The notes: generated from the sequence alone by a model not told the origin. 64,000 nt of DNA from JACDQM01 sp044373315 (GCF_044373315.1 NZ_JBILQK010000005.1:36675-100674); one strand, 5' to 3'; positions 25,262 through 34,568 are shown, counted from the first letter of the stretch. Translations and numbers: made by a program.

Positions 25262-26710
25262 GTGAACAAGCAACACGCAACCCACGAAGGCGGCGGCTAC
25301 CGCCGAATCGGCCTTGGCGCTCTAGCCCTAACGGCACTTCTCAGCGCCTGCGGCGGCTCCGACCCGGAACCCGAACCGGTACGCCCGCAGGACAGCCGTA
25401 TCTTCAAGCCGGTGATCGAGACCGGCTTCGCCGCCTTGCCGGGCAGCTCGGTCGAGACCGACCGCTGGGTCGGCGTGCTCAACGGCTCGGCCTACCGCAT
25501 CGAGGTGCCCAAGAACTGGAATGGCCGGCTGGTGATGTGGGCGCATGGCTATGCCGGCACCGGCGAGGCGCTCACGGTGGGCAACCCCATCATGCGCCGC
25601 CACCTGGTGGAGAACGGCTTTGCCTGGGCCGCGTCCAGCTACAGCAAGAACTACTACGACGTGCGCGCCGGCGTTGAAGACACCAATGCGCTGGCGCTGG
25701 CCTTCAACAAGATCGCTGCCGAGAAGGGCCGCACGCTGGCCGCGCCAAGCAAGATCTTCATCACCGGCATCTCGATGGGCGGGCATATCGCGGCCGCAGC
25801 CATCGAAAAGGAGGCGCTGGAGAATGCCGTCAACAAGGTGAGCTACAACGGCGCCGTGCCGATGTGCGGCGTGGTCGGCGACAACGCCTTGTTCAACTAC
25901 TTCGGCGGCTACCAGCTGGCCGCCATGCAGCTGGCCGGCGTCGGCGCCACCAGCTTCCCGGTCAGTGACTGGGCCGCCAAGGCACCAGTGATCCAGGCCG
26001 CGTTGTGGAGCCGCTTCCCCACCCAGAGCAATGCCCAGGGTGACAGGCTCAAGGCCATCGTGATGAACATGACCGGCGGCCCGCGCCCCTTCTATGCCGA
26101 AGGCTGGGCCGATCCTGCCAACCAGGGCAATGTCTGGGCCTCGCTGGGTGGCGATGGCACCATCAACGGCATCCTGAACGCCAATGTGCTGGACACCACC
26201 GGCATCACCTACCGCTTCGAGACCACCAGCGGCACGCTCAGCGCCGCCGAGCAGAGCTTCAACGCCGGCCTGCTGAAGATCAGCGCGGTGGCCGACGCCA
26301 ACCGGCAGCGCCGCGACGGGCTGCGCTGGATTCCGCAGGTCAACGGCGAGTTCAGCGTGCCGGTGGTCACCATCCACACGCTGGGCGATCTGTTCGTGCC
26401 CTTCCACATGGAGCAGGTCTACCGGCAGCGCGCCACCGCCAAGGGCAATGACAAATGGCTGGTGCAGCGCGCCATCCGCGATGTGGGGCACTGCGCGTTC
26501 ACCGCGGCCGAAGCGGCTTCGGCCTTCAATGCGATGGTGCAGTGGGAAGCAGGCGGCGCCAAGCCTGCCGGCGATGATGTGCTGACGCCGGCCACCCTGG
26601 CCGACGGGCGCTACGGCTGCAGCTTCACCAACAACACGCCGAGCCTCGAGGACTACACCCCGCCCGCCGTGCGTGCCGCCCACCAGGCCAAGTACCCGGC
26701 CTGCAACTGA
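25262..26710 (+). CDS. Secreted or lipidated alpha/beta hydrolase
   Basis: A 482-residue protein starting at a GTG, with an N-terminal helix ending LLSACGG, a lipobox. The alpha/beta hydrolase core shows MWAHGYAGTGEAL (oxyanion region) and the nucleophile elbow ITGISMGGH at about residue 172. A late IHTLGDLFVPFH probably holds the acid, and RDVGHCAFT the catalytic histidine. The fold is clear but the substrate is not; a cell-envelope or periplasmic esterase is the safest description. The frame stays open far upstream but that part is antisense to the isomerase gene and is not coding. Confidence 0.84.
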   Translation: MNKQHATHEGGGYRRIGLGALALTALLSACGGSDPEPEPVRPQDSRIFKPVIETGFAALPGSSVETDRWVGVLNGSAYRIEVPKNWNGRLVMWAHGYAGTGEALTVGNPIMRRHLVENGFAWAASSYSKNYYDVRAGVEDTNALALAFNKIAAEKGRTLAAPSKIFITGISMGGHIAAAAIEKEALENAVNKVSYNGAVPMCGVVGDNALFNYFGGYQLAAMQLAGVGATSFPVSDWAAKAPVIQAALWSRFPTQSNAQGDRLKAIVMNMTGGPRPFYAEGWADPANQGNVWASLGGDGTINGILNANVLDTTGITYRFETTSGTLSAAEQSFNAGLLKISAVADANRQRRDGLRWIPQVNGEFSVPVVTIHTLGDLFVPFHMEQVYRQRATAKGNDKWLVQRAIRDVGHCAFTAAEAASAFNAMVQWEAGGAKPAGDDVLTPATLADGRYGCSFTNNTPSLEDYTPPAVRAAHQAKYPACN

Positions 26711-26724
26711 GCGCAGCCATGAGA

Positions 26725-26751
26725 GCCCGCAGTGCCGCAGGCGCTGCGGGC
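26725..26751. terminator. Hairpin between convergent genes
   Basis: GCCCGCAG and CTGCGGGC pair perfectly around an 11-base loop, 14 bases after the hydrolase stop. No T-tract follows on either strand, so termination is only a possibility. Confidence 0.35.
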
Positions 26752-26812
26752 CCATCAAGCCCAGATCAAGGCCTGCGCGCAGCAGCTTCGCGGTGAGCGG
26801 CCAGGCGCCAGC

Positions 26813-27943
26813 TCAGCCCAGGGCTCGGCCGATCAGGATCTTCTGCACTTCCGAAGTGCCTTCGTAGATCTGGCAGACACGCACATCGCGGTAAATGCGC
26901 TCGACCGGGAAGTCCGACACATAGCCGTAGCCGCCGTGGATCTGGATCGCGTCGGAGCAGACCTTCTCAGCCATCTCGCTGGCGAACAGCTTGGCCATGG
27001 CTGCTTCCTTCAGGCAGGGCTGCCCGGCATCCTTCAGTGCGGCCGCGTGCCAGATCAATTGGCGCGCGGCCTCGATCTGCGTGGCCATGTCGGCCAGCTT
27101 GAACTGGATGGCCTGGTGCTGAAAGATCGGCTGGCCGAAGCTGCTGCGGTCCTTGCTGTAGCGCAGCGCCGCCTCGAAAGCCGCGCGCGCCATGCCCACG
27201 CTTTGGCTGGCGATGCCGATGCGGCCGCCCTCCAGGCCCGAGAGCGCAATCTTCAGGCCCTGGCCTTCGTCGCCCAGGCGGTTGGCGGCCGGCACGCGGC
27301 AGTTCTCGAAATTGATCTGCGCGGTGTCGCTGGCATGCTGGCCCATCTTGTCTTCGATGCGGGCGACCACATAGCCGGGCGTGTTGGTGGGCACCAGGAA
27401 GGCGCTGATGCCCTTCTTGCCGGCGGCCTTGTCGGTGACGGCCATCACGATGGCCACATCGCCGTTCTTGCCGCTGGTGATGAACTGCTTGACGCCGTTG
27501 ATCACATAGTCATCGCCGTCACGCACAGCCGTGGTCTTCAGCCCGCCGGCCTCCGAGCCCACATGCGGCTCGGTCAGGCAGAAGGCGCCCAGCATGTCGC
27601 CGCGTGCCAGCGGCTTCAGGAAGCGCTGCTTCTGGTCCTCGTTGCCGAAGGCCATCAGGATCGAGCAGACCGGGCAGTTGTTGACGCTGACCACGGTGGA
27701 GGTGGCGCCGTCGCCGGCGGCGATCTCTTCCAGGATCACGGCCAGCGCCAGATAGTCCAGGCCGGCGCCGTCGTACTCGGCAGGCACAGCCACGCCGTAG
27801 CAGCCGAGCTCGGCCAAACCTTTCAGTTCAGCGGCCGGGAACTGGTGGCTCTTGTCCCACCCAGCCGCCTTGGGCGCGATCTGGTCTTGCACGAAAGAGC
27901 GAATCGCGTCCTGGATGGCGCGGTGGTCGTCACTGAGCAGCAT
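26813..27943 (-). CDS. Acyl-CoA dehydrogenase
   Basis: A 376-residue FAD acyl-CoA dehydrogenase. The N-terminal helical domain is followed by FCLTEPHVGSEAGGLKT (FAD-binding strand), and the C-terminal domain has GGYGYVSDFPVERIYRDVRV and IYEGTSEVQKILI, placing the catalytic base glutamate in YEGTSE as in short-chain and branched-chain enzymes. It oxidises an acyl-CoA to the enoyl-CoA and passes electrons to ETF. The start overlaps the previous gene by 14 bases. It is the last gene of the LiuR-headed operon. Confidence 0.94.
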   Translation of the reverse strand: MLLSDDHRAIQDAIRSFVQDQIAPKAAGWDKSHQFPAAELKGLAELGCYGVAVPAEYDGAGLDYLALAVILEEIAAGDGATSTVVSVNNCPVCSILMAFGNEDQKQRFLKPLARGDMLGAFCLTEPHVGSEAGGLKTTAVRDGDDYVINGVKQFITSGKNGDVAIVMAVTDKAAGKKGISAFLVPTNTPGYVVARIEDKMGQHASDTAQINFENCRVPAANRLGDEGQGLKIALSGLEGGRIGIASQSVGMARAAFEAALRYSKDRSSFGQPIFQHQAIQFKLADMATQIEAARQLIWHAAALKDAGQPCLKEAAMAKLFASEMAEKVCSDAIQIHGGYGYVSDFPVERIYRDVRVCQIYEGTSEVQKILIGRALG

Positions 27944-28355
27944 GGTTTCGGGTCTCCGTTAAATCTTCTTGGTACGCGGTGCAGAACAACACCTTCCAGC
28001 CGGCCGGCAGCTGGGCCAGCTGGTAGCCGGTGCAGAACTCTTGCAGTACTTCGCCGCCGGCACGCTTGAGCGTCCAGGCAACATTGATAAAGGCGTGATT
28101 GAGGCCCAGTGGCACATGATCGCGAATCTCAAACGCCCAGCCATGCGGCCCCACATCGCGATAGACGCCGCACAGCGCCTGCATATTGGCGCGCATCGGC
28201 GCGTCTTCAGCCCAGCAGGTCACGCGCGCCACGCCGTCGCGGCTGTCGGTGATCGCGCTAGGGCTGTGCCACAGATCGGCAACAGCGTCGCCATCGCCGG
28301 CGTTGAAGGCGTCGCGGTAGCGCTCGAAAAAGGCCTGTGCTTGCTCCAGCGTCAT
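27930..28355 (-). CDS. SnoaL/NTF2-like protein
   Basis: A 141-residue protein starting MTLEQAQAFFERYRDAFNAGD, with the NTF2-like alpha-plus-beta pattern: ADLWHSPSAITD, then GWAFEIRDHVPLGLNHAFI and a final strand AGWKVLFCTAYQED. Such proteins include ketosteroid-isomerase-like enzymes and many of unknown role. The ATG at 28355 is seven bases after the SDR stop, and the gene overlaps the acyl-CoA dehydrogenase start by 14 bases, so all three are coupled. No function can be assigned. Confidence 0.8.
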   Translation of the reverse strand: MTLEQAQAFFERYRDAFNAGDGDAVADLWHSPSAITDSRDGVARVTCWAEDAPMRANMQALCGVYRDVGPHGWAFEIRDHVPLGLNHAFINVAWTLKRAGGEVLQEFCTGYQLAQLPAGWKVLFCTAYQEDLTETRNHAAQ

Positions 28356-28362
28356 CGCCGCC

Positions 28363-29037
28363 TCACCAATCCAGCGTCTGGCCGTCGTAGTTGAAGAAGC
28401 AGCCGTTGTGCTCGGGCTTGAGGGTGGCCAGCACGGTGCGCATGCCGGCCACGCTGGTGGCAACCTCGATGTCGGCACCCTCACCGCCCATATCCGTGCG
28501 CACCCAGCCTGGATGGAAGCTGATGCAGATGGCACGGCCGGCCAGTTCCAGCGAGGCGTCCTTCAACAGCGAGTTGAGCGCTGCCTTCGAGGCGCGATAG
28601 AGCCAGCCATGCGTGCCGGCCCGCAGACCGATGGAACCCATGCGCGAGGAGATGACGGCCAGGCGTGCCTGCGGCGCCAGCGCATCGACCAACTGTGGCA
28701 GCACCCGCATCGGGCCCAGCACATTGGTGTGCATCACGGCATCGAAGTCCACCTCGGTGGGTGTCTGCAAACCCTGGCTTCGCGGGCCGAAGATGCCGGC
28801 GCTGATCACCACGGTGTCGAAGTGGTGGCCGTCGATCTGCCAGGCCAGGCCGGAAACGCTGGCCGTGTCAGCCACGTCGAGCTTGAGCGCGGTGGCGCCC
28901 AGCTCGCGCAGCGCGGCCAGGCCCGCATCACTGCGGGCCGTGGCCACGACCTGATCGCCGGCGGCGCGGTACTGGCGCACCAGTTCCAGGCCGATACCGC
29001 GCGAGCCGCCGATGATCAGGATCTTCTGCTGGCTCAT
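28363..29037 (-). CDS. Short-chain dehydrogenase/reductase
   Basis: A 224-residue SDR starting MSQQKILIIGGSRGIGLELV, with the GGSRGIG cofactor motif at residues 10-16. SSRMGSIGL holds the catalytic serine and YRASKAALN the Tyr-x3-Lys pair. NNAG is replaced by SAGIFG. The ATG shares one base with the thiolase stop. Its place inside an acyl-CoA degradation operon suggests a hydroxyacyl or related carbonyl substrate, but this is inference. Confidence 0.9.
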   Translation of the reverse strand: MSQQKILIIGGSRGIGLELVRQYRAAGDQVVATARSDAGLAALRELGATALKLDVADTASVSGLAWQIDGHHFDTVVISAGIFGPRSQGLQTPTEVDFDAVMHTNVLGPMRVLPQLVDALAPQARLAVISSRMGSIGLRAGTHGWLYRASKAALNSLLKDASLELAGRAICISFHPGWVRTDMGGEGADIEVATSVAGMRTVLATLKPEHNGCFFNYDGQTLDW

Positions 29038-30215
29038 CAGATCAGCTCGACGCCCATTGCCGTCGCCTCGCCGCCGCCGATGCACAGCGCCGCGACGCCG
29101 CGCTTGAGGCCGCGGTGCTTCAACGCGCCCAGCAGCGTGACGATGATGCGGGCGCCCGAGGCACCGATCGGGTGGCCCAGCGCCACCGCGCCGCCGTTGA
29201 CGTTGACAATCTCGTGCGGCAGCTTGAACTCGGCCATCGCAGCCATGGTCACGGCCGCGAAGGCTTCGTTGACTTCCCACAGATCGACGCTCTTGGCGTC
29301 CCAGCCGTTCTTCTTGAGCAGCTTGTCGATCGCGCCGACGGGCGCGGTGGTGAACCATTCAGGCGCATTGGCGTGCACCGCGGTGCCGACGATGCGCGCC
29401 ACCGGCTTGAGGCCCAGCTTGGCCGCATGGCTCTCGCGCATCAGCACCAGGGCAGCAGCGCCGTCAGAGATCGAGCTGGACGTGGCGGCTGTGATGGTGC
29501 CGTCTTTCTTGAAGGCGGGCTTGAGGCCGGCGATCTTGTCGAGCTTGGCCTTGAAGGGCTGCTCGTCCTTGTCGAACACCTGTTCGCCCGCGCGGCCAGC
29601 CACCGTCACCGGCGCGATTTCCCAGGCGAAGCTGCCATCGGTGTTGGCGCGCTTGGCGCGCTCGGTGGACGCCACCGCAAAGGCGTCCTGCGCTTCACGC
29701 GTGAAGGCGTACTTGGCCACGCATTGCTCGGCGAACACGCCCATGGCCTTGCCGCGCTCATAGGCGTCTTCCAGGCCGTCCAGCGCCATGTGGTCGTACA
29801 TCTGCGTTGCGCCGTACTTAATGCCCTTGCGCGCGAACATCAGGTGCGGCGCGTTGGTCATCGACTCCATGCCGCCGGCGATCAGGATGTCGGCGCTTTC
29901 AGCCTTCAGCGTGTCGTGCGCGAACATGGTGGCGCGCATGCCGGCGCCGCACATCTTGGACAAGGTCACCGCGCCCACCGATTGCGGCAGACCGGCCTTC
30001 AGCACGGCCTGGCGCGCCGGGGCCTGGCCCTGGCCGGCCATCAGGCAGTTGCCGATGAAGGCTTCGTTGATCGCGTCGCCGGGCACACCGGCGCGCTCGA
30101 CCGCAGCCTTGATGGCGACAGCGGCCAGCTCCCAGGCCTGCAGGCCGGCGAAGTCGCCCAGCAGGCCGCCGATCGGCGTGCGGGCGGCGGAGACGATGAC
30201 GATGGGATCAGACAT
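29037..30215 (-). CDS. Acetyl-CoA C-acyltransferase (thiolase)
   Basis: A 392-residue thiolase. The nucleophilic cysteine is C89 in SKMCGAGMRA; GHPIGASGARI supplies the histidine and ALCIGGGEATAMG the second active-site cysteine near residue 382. It condenses or cleaves acetoacetyl-CoA or 3-ketoacyl-CoA. In leucine breakdown it would take the acetoacetyl-CoA formed after HMG-CoA cleavage. It starts 20 bases after aceK with an AGGAG site. Confidence 0.94.
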   Translation of the reverse strand: MSDPIVIVSAARTPIGGLLGDFAGLQAWELAAVAIKAAVERAGVPGDAINEAFIGNCLMAGQGQAPARQAVLKAGLPQSVGAVTLSKMCGAGMRATMFAHDTLKAESADILIAGGMESMTNAPHLMFARKGIKYGATQMYDHMALDGLEDAYERGKAMGVFAEQCVAKYAFTREAQDAFAVASTERAKRANTDGSFAWEIAPVTVAGRAGEQVFDKDEQPFKAKLDKIAGLKPAFKKDGTITAATSSSISDGAAALVLMRESHAAKLGLKPVARIVGTAVHANAPEWFTTAPVGAIDKLLKKNGWDAKSVDLWEVNEAFAAVTMAAMAEFKLPHEIVNVNGGAVALGHPIGASGARIIVTLLGALKHRGLKRGVAALCIGGGEATAMGVELI

Positions 30216-30235
30216 GGTGAGGCTCCTTGTAAAGA

Positions 30236-32050
30236 CTATTGAATGGGCAGTTCGCGGTAGTCAGGCTCGGCGGGTTCAGGCAGCGGGGCCAGGCTCGACG
30301 AGGGCTCGGCATCGAAGCGCTTGTGCGCCTCGTAGGGAAACACATCATGCACATGGCCGGCCAGGATGCGATCCTTGTGGCCTTGCCAGAATTCGGCCTC
30401 GAGCAGGTCGCCATGGTGCTTCATGAAGACCTCGCGCACGCCCGGACGCCCCAGCAAGAAGGGGCCGAAGGTCTCGGGGAAGACATCGCGCGGGCCGACC
30501 TTGTACCAAATCTCGCCTGACATCTCTTCTTCCTCGTTGCGCGGCGCAGGCACGCGGCGGAAGTTGCACTCGGTCAGGTATTCGATCTCGTCGTAGTCGT
30601 AGAACACCACCTTGCCGTGGCGGGTGACGCCGAAGTTCTTCCACAGCATGTCGCCTGGGAAGATATTGGCCGCCACCAGATCCTTGATCGCATTGCCATA
30701 TTCGACCACCGCATGCTGCAGCTGCTCGGGTGTGGCTTCCTGGATGTAGAGGTTCAGCGGCACCATGCGGCGCTCGATGTAAACATGCTTGAGCACCAGG
30801 TCCTCGCCCTGTTCTTCCAGCAGGCTGGGGCAGAAGGTCTTGAGCTCCTGAATCAGCTCTTCCTCGAAGCGCACGCGCGGAAAGGCCACATTGCTGTACT
30901 CCAGCGTGTCGGCCATGCGGCCGACGCGGTCGTGCTGCTTCACCAGCAGGTACTTGCTCTGGATCAGCTCGCGGCTGGTGTCCTTCTGCGGCGGGAAGTA
31001 GTCCTTGATGAGCTTGAAGACGAAGGGGTAGCTGGGCAGGTCGAACACCAGCATCACCATGCCCTTGATGCCGGGCGCGATACGGAACTTGTCCGAGGAG
31101 TGCCGCAGGTGTGAGAGGAAGTCGCGGTAGAAGAGGTTCTTGCCGTGCTTCTGCAGGCCAATGGCGCTGTACAGCTCGGCGCGCGGCTTCCTGGGCATCA
31201 TGGAGCGCAGGAACTGCACATAGGCGCTGGGGATCTCCATGTCGACCATGAAGTAGGCCCGCGCGAAGCTGAACAGCATCAGCAGATCGTCCTCGCCGAA
31301 CAGCGCCGCGTCGATGTAGAGCCGGCCATTGCGCTTGTGCAGGATGGGCAGCGCGAAGGGCGTCTCGGTGAAGCCATTGATGATCTTGCCGACCAGGTAG
31401 GCGCCCTTGTTGCGATAGAACAGCGAGGACAGCACCTGGATCTGGAAGTTGGTGCGCCAGCGGAACAGGCCGAGTTCCTTCTGCACCGCGCCCAGCACAT
31501 GGTCGATGTCGCGGCCGAGGTCCTCGAACTGGACTTCGAGCCTGAAGTTGTCGACCATGCGGATCATGGTCTCGCGCAGGGTCTCGCGGGTCGGGTAGTA
31601 GGCGCGGTAGGTCGGTCGCGCGGCGGGTTCGTCGTTCTCGATGTATTCGGTCGAGACGGCAGGGCGAACGAAGATGAAATCGTTCTGGAAGTAGCTGTGG
31701 TGCAGGATGCGCGTGCAGACCGAGTTGAAGAAGGTCTCGGCCAGCTCGGGCTGATGGTGATCGGTCAGCAGGCCGATGTAGTGCAGCTTGACCTGCTGCC
31801 AGACCTCCATCGGCAGCTGGCTGGCTAGGAAGCGCTCCTCCAGCAGGGCGATGCCTTCGTCCACGCGCTTGTCGTAGAACTCGATGCGCTCGCGCTGCGC
31901 CTTCTGCTGGCCATGCCAGTCGGCCTGCTCGAAGCGGCGCTTGGCCTCAGCCGTGGTGGCGCGGAACAGCCGGTAGTGGCGATTGAAGCTGCCCAGCATC
32001 GCTTGCGCGATCTCGAACGCGCGGGAGTCGGTCAGCTTCTGTGGAAACAT
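30236..32050 (-). CDS. aceK: Isocitrate dehydrogenase kinase/phosphatase
   Basis: A 604-residue AceK. The ATG at 32050 gives MFPQKLTDSRAFEIAQAML; the longer open frame upstream is antisense to carbonic anhydrase. The ATP site APGIKGMVMLVFDLPSYPF is well conserved, and a FGVTRHGKVVFYDYDEIEYL segment holds the catalytic aspartates. AceK phosphorylates and inactivates isocitrate dehydrogenase, and reverses this, so carbon can enter the glyoxylate bypass on acetate or fatty acids. Usually next to aceBA in enterobacteria, here it lies between carbonic anhydrase and thiolase in a leucine/acyl-CoA operon. Confidence 0.96.
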   Translation of the reverse strand: MFPQKLTDSRAFEIAQAMLGSFNRHYRLFRATTAEAKRRFEQADWHGQQKAQRERIEFYDKRVDEGIALLEERFLASQLPMEVWQQVKLHYIGLLTDHHQPELAETFFNSVCTRILHHSYFQNDFIFVRPAVSTEYIENDEPAARPTYRAYYPTRETLRETMIRMVDNFRLEVQFEDLGRDIDHVLGAVQKELGLFRWRTNFQIQVLSSLFYRNKGAYLVGKIINGFTETPFALPILHKRNGRLYIDAALFGEDDLLMLFSFARAYFMVDMEIPSAYVQFLRSMMPRKPRAELYSAIGLQKHGKNLFYRDFLSHLRHSSDKFRIAPGIKGMVMLVFDLPSYPFVFKLIKDYFPPQKDTSRELIQSKYLLVKQHDRVGRMADTLEYSNVAFPRVRFEEELIQELKTFCPSLLEEQGEDLVLKHVYIERRMVPLNLYIQEATPEQLQHAVVEYGNAIKDLVAANIFPGDMLWKNFGVTRHGKVVFYDYDEIEYLTECNFRRVPAPRNEEEEMSGEIWYKVGPRDVFPETFGPFLLGRPGVREVFMKHHGDLLEAEFWQGHKDRILAGHVHDVFPYEAHKRFDAEPSSSLAPLPEPAEPDYRELPIQ

Positions 32051-32073
32051 CAAGGGCTCCGGGGCTCGGTGCC

Positions 32074-32754
32074 TCAGCTGGTCAAGCTGAGTCGAGCGGC
32101 CTGGTAACGCTGCTTGAGCGAACTCAGGGCTCGCTGGAACGCCGGATTCAAGCCGTCCGGTGCCGCGACGGTGATGCGCAGATCCTCCAGCAGGCCGTTG
32201 TGCAAGCCATAGACCCAGCCGTGCACGACCACGTCCTGGCCGCGCGCCCAGGCCTCTTGCACCACGGTGGTCTGGCAGGCATTGCGGGCCTGCTCCAGCA
32301 CATTGAGTTCGCACAGTGCGTTGACGCGCTGATCGGGCAGCAGCGAGTCCAACCAATCCTGATGGTGGTTGCGCACGTCCTGCACATGGCGCAACCAGTT
32401 GTCGACCAGGCCCACGCGACGATCCAGCAGTGCGGCCTTGACGCCGCCGCAGTTCGAGTGGCCGACCACGATGATGTGCTTGACCTTGAGTGAATCGACC
32501 GCGAACTGCATCACCGAGAGGCAGTTGAGATCGGAGTGCACGACGACGTTGGCGACATTGCGATGCACGAACAACTCACCAGGCAAGAGGTTCACCAACT
32601 CATTGGCAGGCACCCGGCTGTCGGCGCAGCCGATCCACAGGTACTGCGGCGATTGCTGCTTGAGCAGTCGCGTGAAGAACCCGGGCTGGCGAGATTCGGT
32701 CTCGGCGGCCCAGGTCTTGTTGCTGTCAAGCAGCTCCTGCAGTTCCGTACTCAT
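32074..32754 (-). CDS. can: Beta-class carbonic anhydrase
   Basis: A 226-residue zinc enzyme. Ligands are C43, D45 (in GCADSR), H99 and C102 (in VGHSNCGG), the complete beta-class set. It interconverts CO2 and bicarbonate in the cytoplasm. I chose the ATG at 32754, which starts MSTELQELLDSNKTW, over one 21 bases further upstream. In this operon it could supply bicarbonate for the biotin-dependent methylcrotonyl-CoA carboxylase step of leucine breakdown; that is inference. A 145-base gap with a strong hairpin separates it from ivd. Confidence 0.95.
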   Translation of the reverse strand: MSTELQELLDSNKTWAAETESRQPGFFTRLLKQQSPQYLWIGCADSRVPANELVNLLPGELFVHRNVANVVVHSDLNCLSVMQFAVDSLKVKHIIVVGHSNCGGVKAALLDRRVGLVDNWLRHVQDVRNHHQDWLDSLLPDQRVNALCELNVLEQARNACQTTVVQEAWARGQDVVVHGWVYGLHNGLLEDLRITVAAPDGLNPAFQRALSSLKQRYQAARLSLTS

Positions 32755-32818
32755 GCGGGCATTGTCGCAGTGCACAAATCTCCAACCGTAGCCACGTGGC
32801 CGGTCACATCACCTGGCT

Positions 32819-32852
32819 GAAACTCACATCCTCGGCGCGGATATGAGTTTTC
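32819..32852. repeat. Strong hairpin between ivd and carbonic anhydrase
   Basis: GAAACTCACATCC (32819-32831) and GGATATGAGTTTTC (32839-32852) pair with one mismatch and one bulge around a TCGGCGC loop. It lies within the 145-base ivd-can gap and is followed on the plus strand by a second small hairpin GGCGC-AAC-GGCGCC. Confidence 0.6.
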
Positions 32853-32898
32853 GGCGCAACGGCGCCGCTTCGCGGCTTGTTGTCGGTGCCCTCGACCA

Positions 32899-34077
32899 TT
32901 ACATGGTCTCGGCAAACAACTCCCTGCCGATAAGCATGCGGCGGATCTCCGAGGTGCCCGCGCCGATCTCGTACAGCTTGGCATCGCGCCACAGGCGACC
33001 CAGCGGGTATTCGTTGATGTAGCCGTTGCCGCCGAAGATCTGCACGCCTTCGCCAGCCATCCAGGTGGCCTTCTCGGCGGTCCACAGGATCACCGAGGCG
33101 CAGTCCTTGCGCACTTGGCGAACATGCTCGACGCCCAGCAGATCCAGGTTCTTGGCCACCGTGTAGGCAAAACTGCGCGCGGCCTGCAGCACGGTGTACA
33201 TATCGGCCACCTTGCCTTGGATCAGCTGGAACTCGCCGATGCTCTGGCCGAACTGCTTGCGGTCGTGGATGTAGGGAATGACGTTGTCCATCACGCTTTG
33301 CATGATGCCCAGCGGGCCACCGGTGAGCACCGCTCGCTCATAGTCCAGGCCCGACATCAGCACCTTGGCGCCGTTGTTGACGCCGCCCAGCACGTTCTCG
33401 GCCGGCACTTCGACGTTCTGGAACACCAGCTCTCCGGTGTGGCTGCCGCGCATACCCAGCTTGTCGAGCTTCTGCGCGATGCTGAAGCCCTGCATGCCCT
33501 TCTCGATCAGGAAGGCAGTGACGCCGCGCGCGCCCAGCTCGGGCTCGCTCTTGGCGTAGACCACCAGGGTGTCGGCGTCAGGGCCGTTGGTAATCCACAT
33601 CTTGCTGCCGTTGAGCAGGTAGTAGCCACCCTTGTCCTCGGCCTTGAGCTTCATGCTCAGCACGTCGGAGCCGGCGCCGGGCTCGCTCATCGCCAGCGCG
33701 CCGACATGCTCGCCGCTGATCAGCTTGGGCAGGTATTTGGCGCGTTGCGCGTCGTTGCCGTTGCGCTTGATCTGGTTGACGCACAGATTGCTGTGCGCGC
33801 CGTAAGAGAGGCCCACCGAGGCGCTGGCGCGGCTGATCTCCTCCATCGCAACCATGTGCGCGAGGTAGCCCATATTGGCGCCGCCGTATTCCTCGCCGAC
33901 GGTGATGCCCAGCACGCCCAGATCACCCATCTTGCGCCACAGGTCCATGGGGAACTGGTCACTGCGATCGATCTCGGCCGCACGCGGGGCGATCTCGGCT
34001 TGGGCAAACTCGCGCACCGCATCGCGCAGCGCGTCAATGTCTTCGCCAAGTTGGAAGTTCAGGCCGGGCAGGTTCAT
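32899..34077 (-). CDS. ivd: Isovaleryl-CoA dehydrogenase
   Basis: A 392-residue acyl-CoA dehydrogenase. LALSMSEPGAGSDVLSMKL-type FAD-binding sequence and the C-terminal QIFGGNGYINEYPLGRLWRD are both present. The motif SGLDYERAVLTGGPLG places the catalytic glutamate in DYERA, as in isovaleryl-CoA dehydrogenases and unlike the YEGTSE base of short-chain enzymes. It oxidises isovaleryl-CoA to 3-methylcrotonyl-CoA in leucine catabolism. It follows the thioesterase gene by 32 bases. The genes for methylcrotonyl-CoA carboxylase are not in the window. Confidence 0.94.
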   Translation of the reverse strand: MNLPGLNFQLGEDIDALRDAVREFAQAEIAPRAAEIDRSDQFPMDLWRKMGDLGVLGITVGEEYGGANMGYLAHMVAMEEISRASASVGLSYGAHSNLCVNQIKRNGNDAQRAKYLPKLISGEHVGALAMSEPGAGSDVLSMKLKAEDKGGYYLLNGSKMWITNGPDADTLVVYAKSEPELGARGVTAFLIEKGMQGFSIAQKLDKLGMRGSHTGELVFQNVEVPAENVLGGVNNGAKVLMSGLDYERAVLTGGPLGIMQSVMDNVIPYIHDRKQFGQSIGEFQLIQGKVADMYTVLQAARSFAYTVAKNLDLLGVEHVRQVRKDCASVILWTAEKATWMAGEGVQIFGGNGYINEYPLGRLWRDAKLYEIGAGTSEIRRMLIGRELFAETM

Positions 34078-34109
34078 CAGAGTCTCCTTTGTGTGTCGGG
34101 TTCGCTGCT

Positions 34110-34568
34110 TCAGTATTTCAGGCCATCGCGGCCCAGAACAGTCATCACGGTGGCGCTCATGCTGGCCACCAGCTTTCGAGGTGTTTTGTCTCCGGGGTCA
34201 GCGGCGCCCCAGACCCGACCTTCGACGACCGAGATCGTGCGGCCGGGCTTCAGCACCTCGGCCTCGCATCGAAACCAGGGGCCGCGGGCAGGCGAAATCA
34301 GGTTGACCTTGAACTCGATGGTCAGCACGGCCGCCTCTTCAGGCATCAGGCTATAGGCCGCATAGCCGCAGGCCGAGTCCAGCGCCGTCGACACGATGCC
34401 CGCATGCAGGAACCCATGCTGCTGTGTCAGTTCAGGCCGGTGCCACATCGTGATGCACACCTTGCCCGGCTGAACCGAATCCAGCTCGGCACCCAGCGTC
34501 TTCATCACGGCCTGACGCTCAAAGGAGTCGCGCAGGCGCTGTGCGTAGAGCGGATCCGCAGGCTGCAT
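34110..34568 (-). CDS. PaaI-family hotdog thioesterase
   Basis: A 152-residue hotdog-fold protein starting MQPADPLYAQRLRDSF. HGFLHAGIVSTALDSACGYAAY holds the typical HGG/HAG turn and central helix, and LTIEFKVNLISPARG is the conserved core strand. It would hydrolyse acyl-CoA thioesters. A TTG start 39 bases upstream is possible, but it would place the operator five bases from the start codon, so I used the ATG. It is the first gene of the operon and sits 43 bases downstream of a perfect palindrome of LiuR type. Confidence 0.87.
   Translation of the reverse strand: MQPADPLYAQRLRDSFERQAVMKTLGAELDSVQPGKVCITMWHRPELTQQHGFLHAGIVSTALDSACGYAAYSLMPEEAAVLTIEFKVNLISPARGPWFRCEAEVLKPGRTISVVEGRVWGAADPGDKTPRKLVASMSATVMTVLGRDGLKY

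Noticed and set aside
32051..32356. N-terminal extension of aceK
   Set aside because: It runs through the carbonic anhydrase gene in another frame, and the known AceK N-terminus starts at the ATG at 32050.
32804..32898. A 31-codon frame beginning at ATGGTCGAGGGC after ivd
   Set aside because: No ribosome-binding site or conservation could be seen and the stretch contains the strong hairpin.
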